From positions 5,890,001 through 5,954,000 of the forward strand of contig NZ_CP104562.2 in the NCBI RefSeq assembly GCF_025398155.2: a stretch of DNA of 64,000 bases, in the 5' to 3' direction. Below the pieces are notes generated by a model, which was not told the DNA's origin, made no database searches, and saw nothing but the letters and a program-made list of their open reading frames with translations. The first letter of the stretch is position 1; each line of letters begins with the position of its first letter. Shown one piece after another: positions 35,235 through 44,995 of the stretch. This DNA comes from Roseateles amylovorans. Its GTDB lineage: Bacteria; Pseudomonadota; Gammaproteobacteria; Burkholderiales; Burkholderiaceae_C. Position numbers and translations under genes: made by a program.

Positions 35235-35735
35235 TCAGCTGTCGCGGTCCTCGAGCGCATCGCACAGTGCCTGCAGCCCGGCGCGCACCGTCTGCTCGCG
35301 CACCGCATGGCGATCGCCGCTGAAGTGCTCTCGCCAGACCCGCACCCGGGTGCGTCCGTGCATCAACGCCAGCCAGATGGTGCCGACCGGCTTGGCCTCG
35401 CTGCCGCCACCCGGGCCCGCCACGCCGGTGACCGCCAAGGCCCAGTCCACCGGCGCGTGGGCCACCAGCCCGCGTGCCATCTGCTCGGCCACCTCGCCGC
35501 TCACGGCGCCGTGCAGCCCGATCAAGGCCGCGGGGACACCCAGCAGTTCCGTCTTGGCCTCATTGCTGTAGCTCACCACGCCGCGCTCGAACCACTGGCT
35601 GGATCCGGCCAAACTGGTGCAGGCGGCGGCGATCAGTCCGCCGGTGCAGGACTCGGCCGTGCCCATGCGCTCCTTGCGCTGGATCAGCGCCAGCGCGACG
35701 CGCTCGATCAGTTCGGATTCTTCGGGTAACAGCAT
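35235..35735 (-). CDS. pncC: Nicotinamide-nucleotide amidase (CinA C-terminal domain type)
   Basis: 166 aa from the ATG at 35735, with GGAGAGAGG upstream. It has the stand-alone CinA C-terminal domain: TAESCTGGLIAAACTSLAGSS (nucleophilic Ser/Thr region), GVVSYSNEAKTELLGV, GAVSGEVAEQMA and AVTGVAGPGGGSEAKPVGTIWLA. The enzyme deamidates NMN to nicotinate mononucleotide in pyridine nucleotide salvage. Order thiL, pgpA, pncC on one strand is common in Proteobacteria; it starts 46 bp after pgpA. Confidence 0.93.
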   Translation of the reverse strand: MLLPEESELIERVALALIQRKERMGTAESCTGGLIAAACTSLAGSSQWFERGVVSYSNEAKTELLGVPAALIGLHGAVSGEVAEQMARGLVAHAPVDWALAVTGVAGPGGGSEAKPVGTIWLALMHGRTRVRVWREHFSGDRHAVREQTVRAGLQALCDALEDRDS

Positions 35736-35781
35736 GCCTCTCTCCAATCCTTCAGGTGGGTTGAACGCCGGCAGCGACCCC

Positions 35782-36402
35782 TCAAGCCATCCCGGTGGCG
35801 AGGCTGATCGCACGCGCGACCGCCAACACCACCAGCGTACATCCGGCGGCCACCAGATCGTCGAACAGGATGCCGAATCCCTGCCGCGCCCCGACGGTTT
35901 CACCTGGCGCCGTCTTGAAGAGTCCGTCTGCCCAGCGCACCGGACCCGGTTTGGCGGCGTCGAAATAACGGAAGACCCCGAACGCGGCCAACTGCCACCA
36001 GAACCCCACCGGCATCAGCAGCCACAGGATGAGCCAGACCGCGACGATCTCGTCCCACACCACTGCGCCGGGATCGCAGATGCCCAGGTGCCGGGCGGTG
36101 ACCGTGGCGGCCCACCATCCGATGAGCAGGGACACGCCGATCACACCGGCCCACTGCAGCGGCGTCAGCCACGCATTGAGCACCAGGAAACTGGCCCAGC
36201 CCCACAGCGAGCCGACGGTGCCCGGGGCCTTGGGCGAAAGCCCGCTGCCAAAGCCCAGCGCGATCCAGTGCGCCGGATGACGGGCCATGAACAGGAACCC
36301 GGGGCGTTTCGGCGCGCGGCGCGTCGGTGCCTCGGGCGCGGCAGGCGGTGGCGCCAACGGTTCGCCGTCCTCGGGCGGGAGCGTCATCAGGGGATCGGTC
36401 AT
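35782..36402 (-). CDS. pgpA: Phosphatidylglycerophosphatase A
   Basis: 206 aa. Its ATG (36402) overlaps the thiL stop codon by 4 bp. After a 45-residue Pro/Ala-rich N-terminal extension comes the PgpA core: GFGSGLSPKAPGTVGSL, membrane segments at about 70-105, ICDPGAVVWDEIVAVW (metal-binding acidic residues), FRYFDAAKPGPVRWAD and GILFDDLVAAG. It removes the phosphate of phosphatidylglycerophosphate at the inner membrane. The length of the N-terminal extension is atypical, but the overlap with thiL supports the start. Confidence 0.94.
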   Translation of the reverse strand: MTDPLMTLPPEDGEPLAPPPAAPEAPTRRAPKRPGFLFMARHPAHWIALGFGSGLSPKAPGTVGSLWGWASFLVLNAWLTPLQWAGVIGVSLLIGWWAATVTARHLGICDPGAVVWDEIVAVWLILWLLMPVGFWWQLAAFGVFRYFDAAKPGPVRWADGLFKTAPGETVGARQGFGILFDDLVAAGCTLVVLAVARAISLATGMA

Positions 36403-37364
36403 GACTGGAAGTGGTCGAAGCTCTGCAAGGTCTGGTCGAGCAGGCGGCCGTGGCCGTCCCGCACCCGCAGGCCGGCCGCTTCCTCGATGCGGCCGATGCG
36501 GTAGACCGGGGTGCCGGTCGATCGACCCGCATCGAGCACGCGGGCACGGGCGTCGGCGGGCGCGGTGAAGACCAGTTCGTAATCGTCGCCGCCAGTGAGC
36601 AGGCAGAGCTGTTGCACCGCCTCCGGCATGGCGCCCAGGACGCTGGAGCGGGGCAGATCGGCCAGATGCAGCTCGGCACCGACATTCGACCGCTTCAGCA
36701 GATGGCCCAGGTCCCCGGCCAGCCCGTCGGACACATCGATCGCCGCGGTGGCAATGCCACGCAGCGCCTGACCCAGCGCCACGCGGGGCTGCGGCAGCTC
36801 CATCGCCAGGCGGACCGCCTCGAAGGCCTCGCCCGGCAGGGACAAACTGCCGCGGAACACCTCCAGCGCCAGCCGCGCATCGCCCAAGGTGCCGCTGACC
36901 CACACATCCTCGCCCGCGCGCGCGCCGGAGCGCAGAAGGGCCGTGCCGGGCGGGGCCTCACCCATCACGGTGATGTTGATGTTGAGCGGTCCTGCGGTGG
37001 TGTCGCCACCGGCCAGCACGATGCCATGCGCGTCGGCCAGCTCGAACAGGCCCGCGGAGAAACCGGCCAGGAAGTCCTCGTTGGCGCTCGGCATGGCCAG
37101 CGACAGGAAGAAGGCGCGCGGGGTCGCGCCACAGGCGGCGAGATCGCTCAGGTTCACGGCCAGCGCCTTGTGGCCCAACCGCCTCGGTGCGACGGTGGAC
37201 AGGAAGTGACGCCCTTCCACCAGCATGTCGGCCGAGACCAGCCATTGCCAACCGGGGGTCGGCGTGAGCACGGCGCAGTCATCGCCGATGCCGTGCGTCA
37301 CCACCCCGCCCTCGGTCCGCCCCGGACGCGTGAAGTAGCGCGCAATCAGATCGAATTCACCCAT
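36399..37364 (-). CDS. thiL: Thiamine-monophosphate kinase
   Basis: 321 aa from the ATG at 37364 (MGEFDLIARYF). Another ATG lies 9 bp upstream. Motifs of ThiL: GIGDDCAVL (metal-binding Asp), VSADMLVEGRHF, GHKALAVNLSDLAA, GGDTTAGPLNINITVMGE, DVSDGLAGDLGHLL and GGDDYELVF. It makes thiamine diphosphate from thiamine monophosphate with ATP. First gene of thiL-pgpA-pncC. Confidence 0.95.
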   Translation of the reverse strand: MGEFDLIARYFTRPGRTEGGVVTHGIGDDCAVLTPTPGWQWLVSADMLVEGRHFLSTVAPRRLGHKALAVNLSDLAACGATPRAFFLSLAMPSANEDFLAGFSAGLFELADAHGIVLAGGDTTAGPLNINITVMGEAPPGTALLRSGARAGEDVWVSGTLGDARLALEVFRGSLSLPGEAFEAVRLAMELPQPRVALGQALRGIATAAIDVSDGLAGDLGHLLKRSNVGAELHLADLPRSSVLGAMPEAVQQLCLLTGGDDYELVFTAPADARARVLDAGRSTGTPVYRIGRIEEAAGLRVRDGHGRLLDQTLQSFDHFQS

Positions 37365-37561
37365 GGGCGGCATTGTCGCCGCGAGCGGGGCGCTGCCGGG
37401 GCGCTGCTTTGGCTCGGAGACACACCCGCACGGTCTTGTGCCTGTCCGTCGCCGTTCCATCCCGCTGCGTACAACCCGCCGGAGCCTGATTGGAAGCCGA
37501 TGACGATGGGGCGGGCACCCCCACCTTGCGCAGCCTGCCTCCGCCGCGCCGGCAGGCCGCG

Positions 37562-38215
37562 TCAGCCAGCCGCACCATCCCCGCGCAGCAGATTCGACAG
37601 CTCGACCGCGGACTTCACTTCCATCTTCTCGAACACCCGGGCGCGATGAACCTCCACAGTGCGCACGCTGATGTTGAGCTGGTCGGCAATCAGTTTGTTG
37701 GGCAGTCCCTGCACCACGAGCTGCATGACTTCGCGCTCGCGCTCGGTGAGTTCGCCGATGCGCTGACCGAGCGCCGAATGCTGGTCCCGGGCATCGATGG
37801 CGGCGGCGCTGACGGCCAGCGCCTGCTCGACCCGGTCCACCAGCGCGTTGTCGGAGAACGGCTTCTCCACGAAGTCGTAAGCGCCCTGCTTGACGGCCGC
37901 CACGGCGGTCGGGACATCGCCATGACCGGTCAGGAAGATCACCGGCAAGGTCTGCAGCAGACCGCGTTCGATCAGTCGCTCGAACAGGGCCAATCCGCTC
38001 ATCCCCGGCATCCGCACATCGAGCAGCAGACAGCTGGGCGCGCTGGGCCAGTCCAGGCCCTGACGCGGCAATCCGTCGAGCATGGACTCGAAGGCCTCGG
38101 CGCTGCCAAAGCCTTCGGACAGCAGCCGGCGTGATCGCAACAGCCACGACAGTGCGTCACGCACCACCTCCTCGTCGTCGACGAGGTAGACCATCGGCAA
38201 GGACTGCGGCTTCAT
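37562..38215 (-). CDS. FixJ/NarL-type response regulator (receiver plus LuxR HTH)
   Basis: 217 aa from the ATG at 38215, overlapping the kinase stop by 4 bp. Receiver: VYLVDDEEVVRDAL, phosphoacceptor Asp in LLLDVRMPGMSG, Thr/Lys pair in LTGHGD and VEKPFSD. The C-terminal LuxR-type HTH (LTEREREVMQLVVQGLPNKLIADQL ... VEVHRARV, here quoted in part) binds DNA. Family resemblance is to FixJ, TodT/StyR and TtrR regulators. The malic enzyme gene diverges from this operon, with inverted repeats in the spacer, so maeB is a candidate target; this is inference. Confidence 0.9.
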   Translation of the reverse strand: MKPQSLPMVYLVDDEEVVRDALSWLLRSRRLLSEGFGSAEAFESMLDGLPRQGLDWPSAPSCLLLDVRMPGMSGLALFERLIERGLLQTLPVIFLTGHGDVPTAVAAVKQGAYDFVEKPFSDNALVDRVEQALAVSAAAIDARDQHSALGQRIGELTEREREVMQLVVQGLPNKLIADQLNISVRTVEVHRARVFEKMEVKSAVELSNLLRGDGAAG

Positions 38216-40296
38216 GCGGATGTTTCTCCATTGAGGGTGGGCCGGGGTGGCCCGCCGGTCACATCCTCGCACGGCAGGCTGAACCGGAACTCGGTGCCCG
38301 TGGGGGCCTCGGGCGCGCTGCGGCTTTCAAAGTCCATGGCGCCACCATGTTGCTCCACCACCGTGCGGCACAGGCTCAAGCCCAGGCCCATGCCTTCGCT
38401 GCGGGTGGTGAAGAAGGGCGTGAACAGCTGGCGTGCCACTTCGGCCGGAATCCCGGGGCCATGGTCCAGCACCGCGAAACTCAACCAGCGCGGCTGCAGC
38501 GGCCGGACCCGCAGGATCAGCACCCGATCGGCCAGCGGTGTGGGGCCGTCCATGGCCTGGATCGCATTGCGGGTGAGGTTGAGCAGCACCTGCTCGACCA
38601 TGGTCCGGTCGCAGCGCACCCTGGGCAGGCCGCGCGGCACATCCAGCTCGATGCGGGTGCCGCTCTTTCGCGCCTGCAATCGCACCAGCGGCAGCACCGC
38701 ATCCAGCAGCTGTTCCGCGTTCACCCACTCGCGGGACTGCTCACGGCGCCGCACAAAGTCATGCACGCTCTTGATCACCCGCCCGGCGCGCTCCGCCTGC
38801 TCGGCGATGCGGGTCACGGCCTGGCGCACCATCGCGGGTGTCTGGGGGTCGTCGCCTTCCCGCACCATCAGGTTGATCGACGCGGTGGCGTAGCTGGCGA
38901 TGGCCGCGAGCGGCTGGTTGAGCTCATGGCTGAGCAGCGAGGCCATTTCGCCGACCGTCGCCAATCGGGCGGTGGCCTGGAGCCGCTCCTGCTGCTGACG
39001 CGACAATTCCTCGACCTTGCGCTGCGCACTCAGATCCAGCACCGCGCTCATCCAGCCGGTCTGCTGGCCCTCGGCATTGAGCAGCGGCGCCTCGTAGATC
39101 ATCACCGGGAAGCGCTCCCCGGAACTGCGGGCGAACACCGTCTCGAAGCCTTCCCGCGGCGGCAGCCCCGCCTCCCAGCGGGCTTCGCGGTCGTGATGGC
39201 GACGCCAGTATTCCTCGGTGAATTCCGGCGGCCAGTAGGGCGGGGCCTGCGGCGGCCGGCCGGTGCCGACCAGCTCCTCCGCCCCGTAGCCCACCATCGC
39301 GCAGAAGGCGGGATTCACATAGCTGATGTTGCCGTCCAGGTCGCGCGCCCGCAGGCCGGTGATGAGGGAGTTCTCCATCGCCTGCCGGAACGCCAGCGCT
39401 TCGGCCAGCGCATGCTCTGCCTGAGCACGACGCCGGCCGTCGCGCGCAAGCACCAGCACCAGCGCAAACAGCACCAGCGACAGCCCCATCACCAGCGCCG
39501 TGGCCAGGTTGGGAATGAGCTTGGGCTTGCCGGTGGCGCTGTCGACCCGCAGTTGCAGGCTCAGGCCCGGCAGATCGAGCAGCCGCTCGGCCAGGTAGTA
39601 GCCGCTGCCCCGGGTCAGGCCGATGCGCGCCAGCCGGGTGCCGTCGCCTTCGACAAAAGACATCTCGAACGCCCGCGCCTGTTCCTGTCCCACCGACTCT
39701 TCCAGCAGCGGCCGCAGGCCCAAGGTCGCCACCACATAGGACGGCGGCTCGCCGGCGCGCACCCGCGGCAGGCAGAGGTCGGTCACCTCCAGGCCATCGC
39801 CACCGGGCAGCGGCACGAAATAGGACCGCGAGAACAACGGCGTGCCCTGTCGCAGCGCCGTGGCGCAGGCGAGCTCGGTCTCCAGCTGAAGCTGGTCCCG
39901 GCCCAGGCGCGCGAACAGCGGCGGTGCGTAAGGCGTGTTGACGATGCGCTGCACGCGACGGTGCTCATCACGCAGCTCGATGCGCAACAGGAGCCGGGTC
40001 TGCCGCAACAGGCTGGTGGCGTTGTCGCGCCAATCTTCATCCTGGGCCCACATCAGACCTTGCAGGCCTTGCAGGTCACGTCCCACCAACTGCTTGGCCC
40101 GGGCGACCACCTCCGCCGCCGCCTGCTCCGACTCTTCCTGGGCGCGAGACGCCTCATAGCTCAGCGTCAGCGCCACCAGCAAACTCTGGGCGATCAGCAG
40201 CAAGGCCACCAGCGTGCCCCACAGCAAAGCGCGCCGCCAACGGCGTGGGCGCGGCAAGGGCGGGGTCAGCGAGTGGGAGGACATCGGCGGCGGCAT
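38212..40296 (-). CDS. Membrane-bound PAS sensor histidine kinase, partner of the FixJ-like regulator
   Basis: 694 aa from the ATG at 40296 (alternative 40284). First membrane segment at about 23-45, a long periplasmic domain (about 46-265), second membrane segment at about 268-290, PAS at about 310-430, then HisKA with MASLLSHELNQPLAAIASYA and HATPase with NLTRNAIQAMD, DHGPGIP and GMGLGLSLCRT. The H box with LNQPL and the coupling to a FixJ-like regulator are typical of FixL/DctB/TodS-type kinases. DctB-like periplasmic sensors often bind dicarboxylates, which would fit the divergent malic enzyme gene, but nothing in the sensor sequence proves it. Confidence 0.9.
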   Translation of the reverse strand: MPPPMSSHSLTPPLPRPRRWRRALLWGTLVALLLIAQSLLVALTLSYEASRAQEESEQAAAEVVARAKQLVGRDLQGLQGLMWAQDEDWRDNATSLLRQTRLLLRIELRDEHRRVQRIVNTPYAPPLFARLGRDQLQLETELACATALRQGTPLFSRSYFVPLPGGDGLEVTDLCLPRVRAGEPPSYVVATLGLRPLLEESVGQEQARAFEMSFVEGDGTRLARIGLTRGSGYYLAERLLDLPGLSLQLRVDSATGKPKLIPNLATALVMGLSLVLFALVLVLARDGRRRAQAEHALAEALAFRQAMENSLITGLRARDLDGNISYVNPAFCAMVGYGAEELVGTGRPPQAPPYWPPEFTEEYWRRHHDREARWEAGLPPREGFETVFARSSGERFPVMIYEAPLLNAEGQQTGWMSAVLDLSAQRKVEELSRQQQERLQATARLATVGEMASLLSHELNQPLAAIASYATASINLMVREGDDPQTPAMVRQAVTRIAEQAERAGRVIKSVHDFVRRREQSREWVNAEQLLDAVLPLVRLQARKSGTRIELDVPRGLPRVRCDRTMVEQVLLNLTRNAIQAMDGPTPLADRVLILRVRPLQPRWLSFAVLDHGPGIPAEVARQLFTPFFTTRSEGMGLGLSLCRTVVEQHGGAMDFESRSAPEAPTGTEFRFSLPCEDVTGGPPRPTLNGETSA

Positions 40297-40368
40297 CAAG
40301 CGGGCGGGGAACGGCGAAAGGTGCGGACAGCGCCAAAGAGGAGGAATGAGCACCGAAGCGCGCCAAAG

Positions 40369-40400
40369 CACGGTCAAAGCACGGTCAAAGCACGGTCAAA
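40369..40400. repeat. Three tandem copies of CACGGTCAAAG (11-bp period)
   Basis: Copies at 40369-40379, 40380-40390 and 40391-40400 (the last lacks the final G). The period is close to one helical turn, so the units face the same side of DNA. They lie 70-105 bp upstream of the chosen kinase start. Confidence 0.85.
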
Positions 40401-40533
40401 CCGCGTTCTAAGCGTGGCCAAGGCACGGCCCGATGCCGCCAATGGACATCTGTCGCGGTCAGGCCGCCGATGACCATCCCCTCGGCAGGCCGGCAGTATG
40501 GCGCCGCAGCCGCAGGTCGGGATGCGCAGTTTC

Positions 40534-40610
40534 GCGTATCCCGCTCCGGCACGGCCGCATGCAGGATACGCATAGTCCGCACTGACGGTTGTCAGGGCGG
40601 CTCCTACAAT
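40534..40610 (+). promoter_or_regulatory. Candidate maeB promoter with inverted repeats
   Basis: -10 TACAAT (40605-40610) lies 17 bp after CTGACG (40582-40587). The -35 is part of a perfect inverted repeat CTGAC-GGTT-GTCAG (40582-40595). Further upstream GCGTATCC (40534-40541) is mirrored by GGATACGC (40564-40571). These are candidate sites for the neighbouring response regulator or another factor. Confidence 0.5.
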
Positions 40611-40695
40611 CCCCGACCCGTCCCGCATGCTGAACCAGCCGGCCGACGGAGGCGCCCAGGCCCCGCCGTCGCGGCCAACCAGATCGAGTCCTTCC

Positions 40696-42993
<2,298 letters not shown>

Positions 42994-43391
42994 TCGATCG
43001 GCCCCCCGCTCAGCGCGGTTCCGGATCCGCCGTGGCGATCCGGAACCGCGTTCGAGGCTCGGCAGCGCCCCGGCGCAGGCGTGTTGCTTTCGCTTCTGCA
43101 TTCCGCATGACGGGAACCGAAACCCGTTCCACATCGCTGGCGCAACTGTCCATAGCGATCGTCAATCCCGCTTTAAGGTCATTCAAGACCGTTCCTTCGG
43201 GACTGCATTAGAAAAAGTTTGTAGTGGCTCACCAGCCGATTTCACCGCGATGAATCTGGCCGTGGACGCGGCTCTCCTTGTATGTAGGCACGCGCTAACT
43301 TTGCCGCTTTTTAGGGCATGCTGGCAGACCCTGGCTTGAGCATTGCGGGCCCTTTCTGTACCATTTCGGCTTCAGGATTCAGGGTAAACCC
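42994..43391. other. Intergenic region between maeB and the RNase gene
   Basis: About 400 bp. The first 60 bp hold the maeB terminator hairpin. The rest becomes AT-richer towards 43180-43330; I see no gene and no clear promoter in it. Confidence 0.5.
43014..43052 (+). terminator. Probable terminator downstream of maeB
   Basis: A perfect 14-bp stem, CGCGGTTCCGGATC (43014-43027) with GATCCGGAACCGCG (43037-43050), has a 9-nt loop. Only TT follows, so termination may be helped by other factors. Confidence 0.6.
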
Positions 43392-43889
43392 GTGTTTTGG
43401 CTCGAAACGTCAGGGCTCGCCCAGTCGGGGCTGAAGGAAATTTCGGCCCGGTCTTCGGCAGTGAAGCCCACCGGCTGGCGCTCGTTGGGCAAGGTGACCC
43501 GCTCCGTGTGCACGGCGGCGGCGATCACCGCAGCACTGCTGAGCGGCGGCGGCGTCATGGCTCGGGACAACAACGCCGGCAGCACGAAAGCGCGCTGGGG
43601 CGACACGGTGGCCTTGACCGCGCTTCCGGCCGAAGCGCAATCGACCTACCGACTCGTGCTGTCCGGGGGACCCTTCCCCTACGACAAGGATGGCACGGTT
43701 TTCGGTAACCGGGAGAGGCAGTTGCCGGCCAAGGCGCGGGGGTATTACCGAGAGTACACCGTCAAGACGCCGGGCGCACGCAATCGCGGTGCCCGACGGG
43801 TGGTGTGCGGCGGCAAGCCTCCCACGAAACCTGATGCTTGTTATTACACCGACGACCACTACGCGAGCTTCAGCAAGATCGCGCCGTGA
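43392..43889 (+). CDS. Secreted barnase-family (N1/T1-type) ribonuclease
   Basis: 165 aa from a GTG at 43392 with AGGG about 8 bp ahead; a GTG at 43461 is an alternative. A hydrophobic segment (VCTAAAITAALLSGGGV) at about 39-55 is the signal peptide, with an unusually long n-region if the first start is used. The RNase core follows: GPFPYDKDGTVFGNRERQLP, then YYREYTVKTPGARNRGARRVV and DDHYASFSKI. Glu in REYT, Arg in GARN and GARR and His in DDHY correspond to barnase Glu73, Arg83, Arg87 and His102, so the enzyme should be active. A barstar gene follows, as required for self-protection. Confidence 0.9.
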   Translation: MFWLETSGLAQSGLKEISARSSAVKPTGWRSLGKVTRSVCTAAAITAALLSGGGVMARDNNAGSTKARWGDTVALTALPAEAQSTYRLVLSGGPFPYDKDGTVFGNRERQLPAKARGYYREYTVKTPGARNRGARRVVCGGKPPTKPDACYYTDDHYASFSKIAP

Positions 43890-43933
43890 ACCGGCGGAAC
43901 CGCAATCTGTGACCATCTAGGAGGAACGCGACC

Positions 43934-44329
43934 ATGCTTTTGCAGACAGTCCGTCCCAACATCGTGCAGGCCATCAGGGCCTACCGGGTAGAGGACTTGA
44001 TGCAGGCCGCCCATGATGCCGGCCAACATTTCCTGTATGCCAATCTGTCGCCAGCGGAAACCAAGCAGGATGTGCTGGAGCTCATCGCCAGCGCCTTCCT
44101 GTTCCCGGCTCACTTCGGCAAGAACCTGGATGCGTTGTACGACTGCATGACCGACCTGGTGAACAAGTCAGGCGCGCAGCCCGGCTTCGTGGTGGTGCTG
44201 GATCAACTCCCTGATCACGCCCGCTTCGACCGCGAAGCCCGCGAGCAACTGCTCGATGTCTTCCGGGAGGCCGCCGACTTCTGGGGCGAACGAAAAGTCC
44301 AGTTCCGCTGTTTCTATTCTTTTCAGTAG
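43934..44329 (+). CDS. Barstar-family RNase inhibitor
   Basis: 131 aa with AGGAGG 9 bp before the ATG. The barstar fold is recognisable: LMQAAHDAGQHFLYANLSPAETKQDVLE, then FPAHFGKNLDALYDCMTDL with the conserved Asn-Leu-Asp-Ala core that contacts barnase, and a C-terminal strand KVQFRCFYSFQ. It lies 44 bp after the RNase gene and should block the enzyme in the cytoplasm before export. The N-terminus has about 35 residues more than minimal barstar. An intrinsic terminator ends the pair. Confidence 0.9.
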   Translation: MLLQTVRPNIVQAIRAYRVEDLMQAAHDAGQHFLYANLSPAETKQDVLELIASAFLFPAHFGKNLDALYDCMTDLVNKSGAQPGFVVVLDQLPDHARFDREAREQLLDVFREAADFWGERKVQFRCFYSFQ

Positions 44330-44544
44330 CCCGCTCCCAAGAAATCGGGTCATGGGAGCGGGCGACTGAGGTGGCCCCCGCAGAGAAGCCGGTGCTCAAG
44401 AGCACCAAGACGAATCCAAACCCCAACTTCGGCATGAACATGCCGATGATGTGCAGTGCGTTTGATACCTCCATGTGGCTGAACGCCGCCTGAAGTCCAT
44501 CACCCGTACCGCCGCAGCGACCGCCTGACCCGTCGCTGAAATAG

Positions 44545-44578
44545 AAAAGGCCTTCCAGAACCGGAAGGCCTTTTTTTG
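44545..44578 (+). terminator. Intrinsic terminator downstream of barstar
   Basis: Stem AAAAGGCCTTCC / GGAAGGCCTTTT with loop AGAACC, then a continuous T run (44571-44577). It lies 216 bp after the barstar stop codon. Confidence 0.85.
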
Positions 44579-44580
44579 TT

Positions 44581-44868
44581 CTTCGCGAATATGCGGGGCA
44601 GAACGACACACGGCCAGGTGCCGGACCTGGCTGGCAGCGCGGCACGGCTGTGCAAGTTGGTGACGGTTCGCCACGTGGCGCCGTTCTATGCACTGGCCTG
44701 GGCGACAGTCAAGCGCATCGATACCGCCATCTGGAGCGTCAGCTCGGTCCCGTTGATCTGGCAGGGTGCGGGTCATCGCGATGGACGAATTCGCGATCCA
44801 CAAGGGTCACCGCTACGCGACTGTCATCGTCGAGCCGTGCCGCAATCAAGTGCTCTGGGTGAGCCTGG
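44581..44868 (+). pseudogene. Decayed ISL3-family transposase fragment 1
   Basis: Two pieces in different frames. About 44615-44735 encodes a helix region (AARLCKLVTVRHVAPFYALA, WATVKRID) typical of the ISL3 DNA-binding part. From about 44766 another frame encodes VIAMDEFAIHKGHRYATVIV, the first catalytic Asp segment of ISL3 transposases, ending at VLWV. A small deletion or frameshift separates them and both ends are missing. No inverted repeats or target duplication were found. It is followed by unassignable sequence up to the lipoprotein gene. Confidence 0.8.
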
Positions 44869-44995
44869 GTCAGGGACTGGGCCAGGGCCATGCTGGCCTC
44901 GAAGCGCCTGGAAATGCTCGCCTCGGATTCGACACGGCCGGCATAGCGAATGGTGATGGGCAGCATACGCAGCGTCCGCCGCGCATGCTGTCCTC

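Larger units (their letters stand above)
40297..40695. other. Divergent spacer between kinase operon and maeB
   Basis: About 400 bp. It contains three 11-bp direct repeats near the kinase start (40369-40400) and inverted repeats plus a promoter candidate near maeB (40534-40610). No gene is supportable. Confidence 0.6.

Noticed and set aside
40369..40400. CRISPR-like array
   Set aside because: Units are 11 bp with no spacers between them; no CRISPR repeats or cas genes occur in the window.
38131..40473. Open frame of 780 codons on the plus strand opposite the sensor kinase
   Set aside because: The minus frame has HisKA and HATPase motifs and couples to the regulator gene; the plus frame has none.
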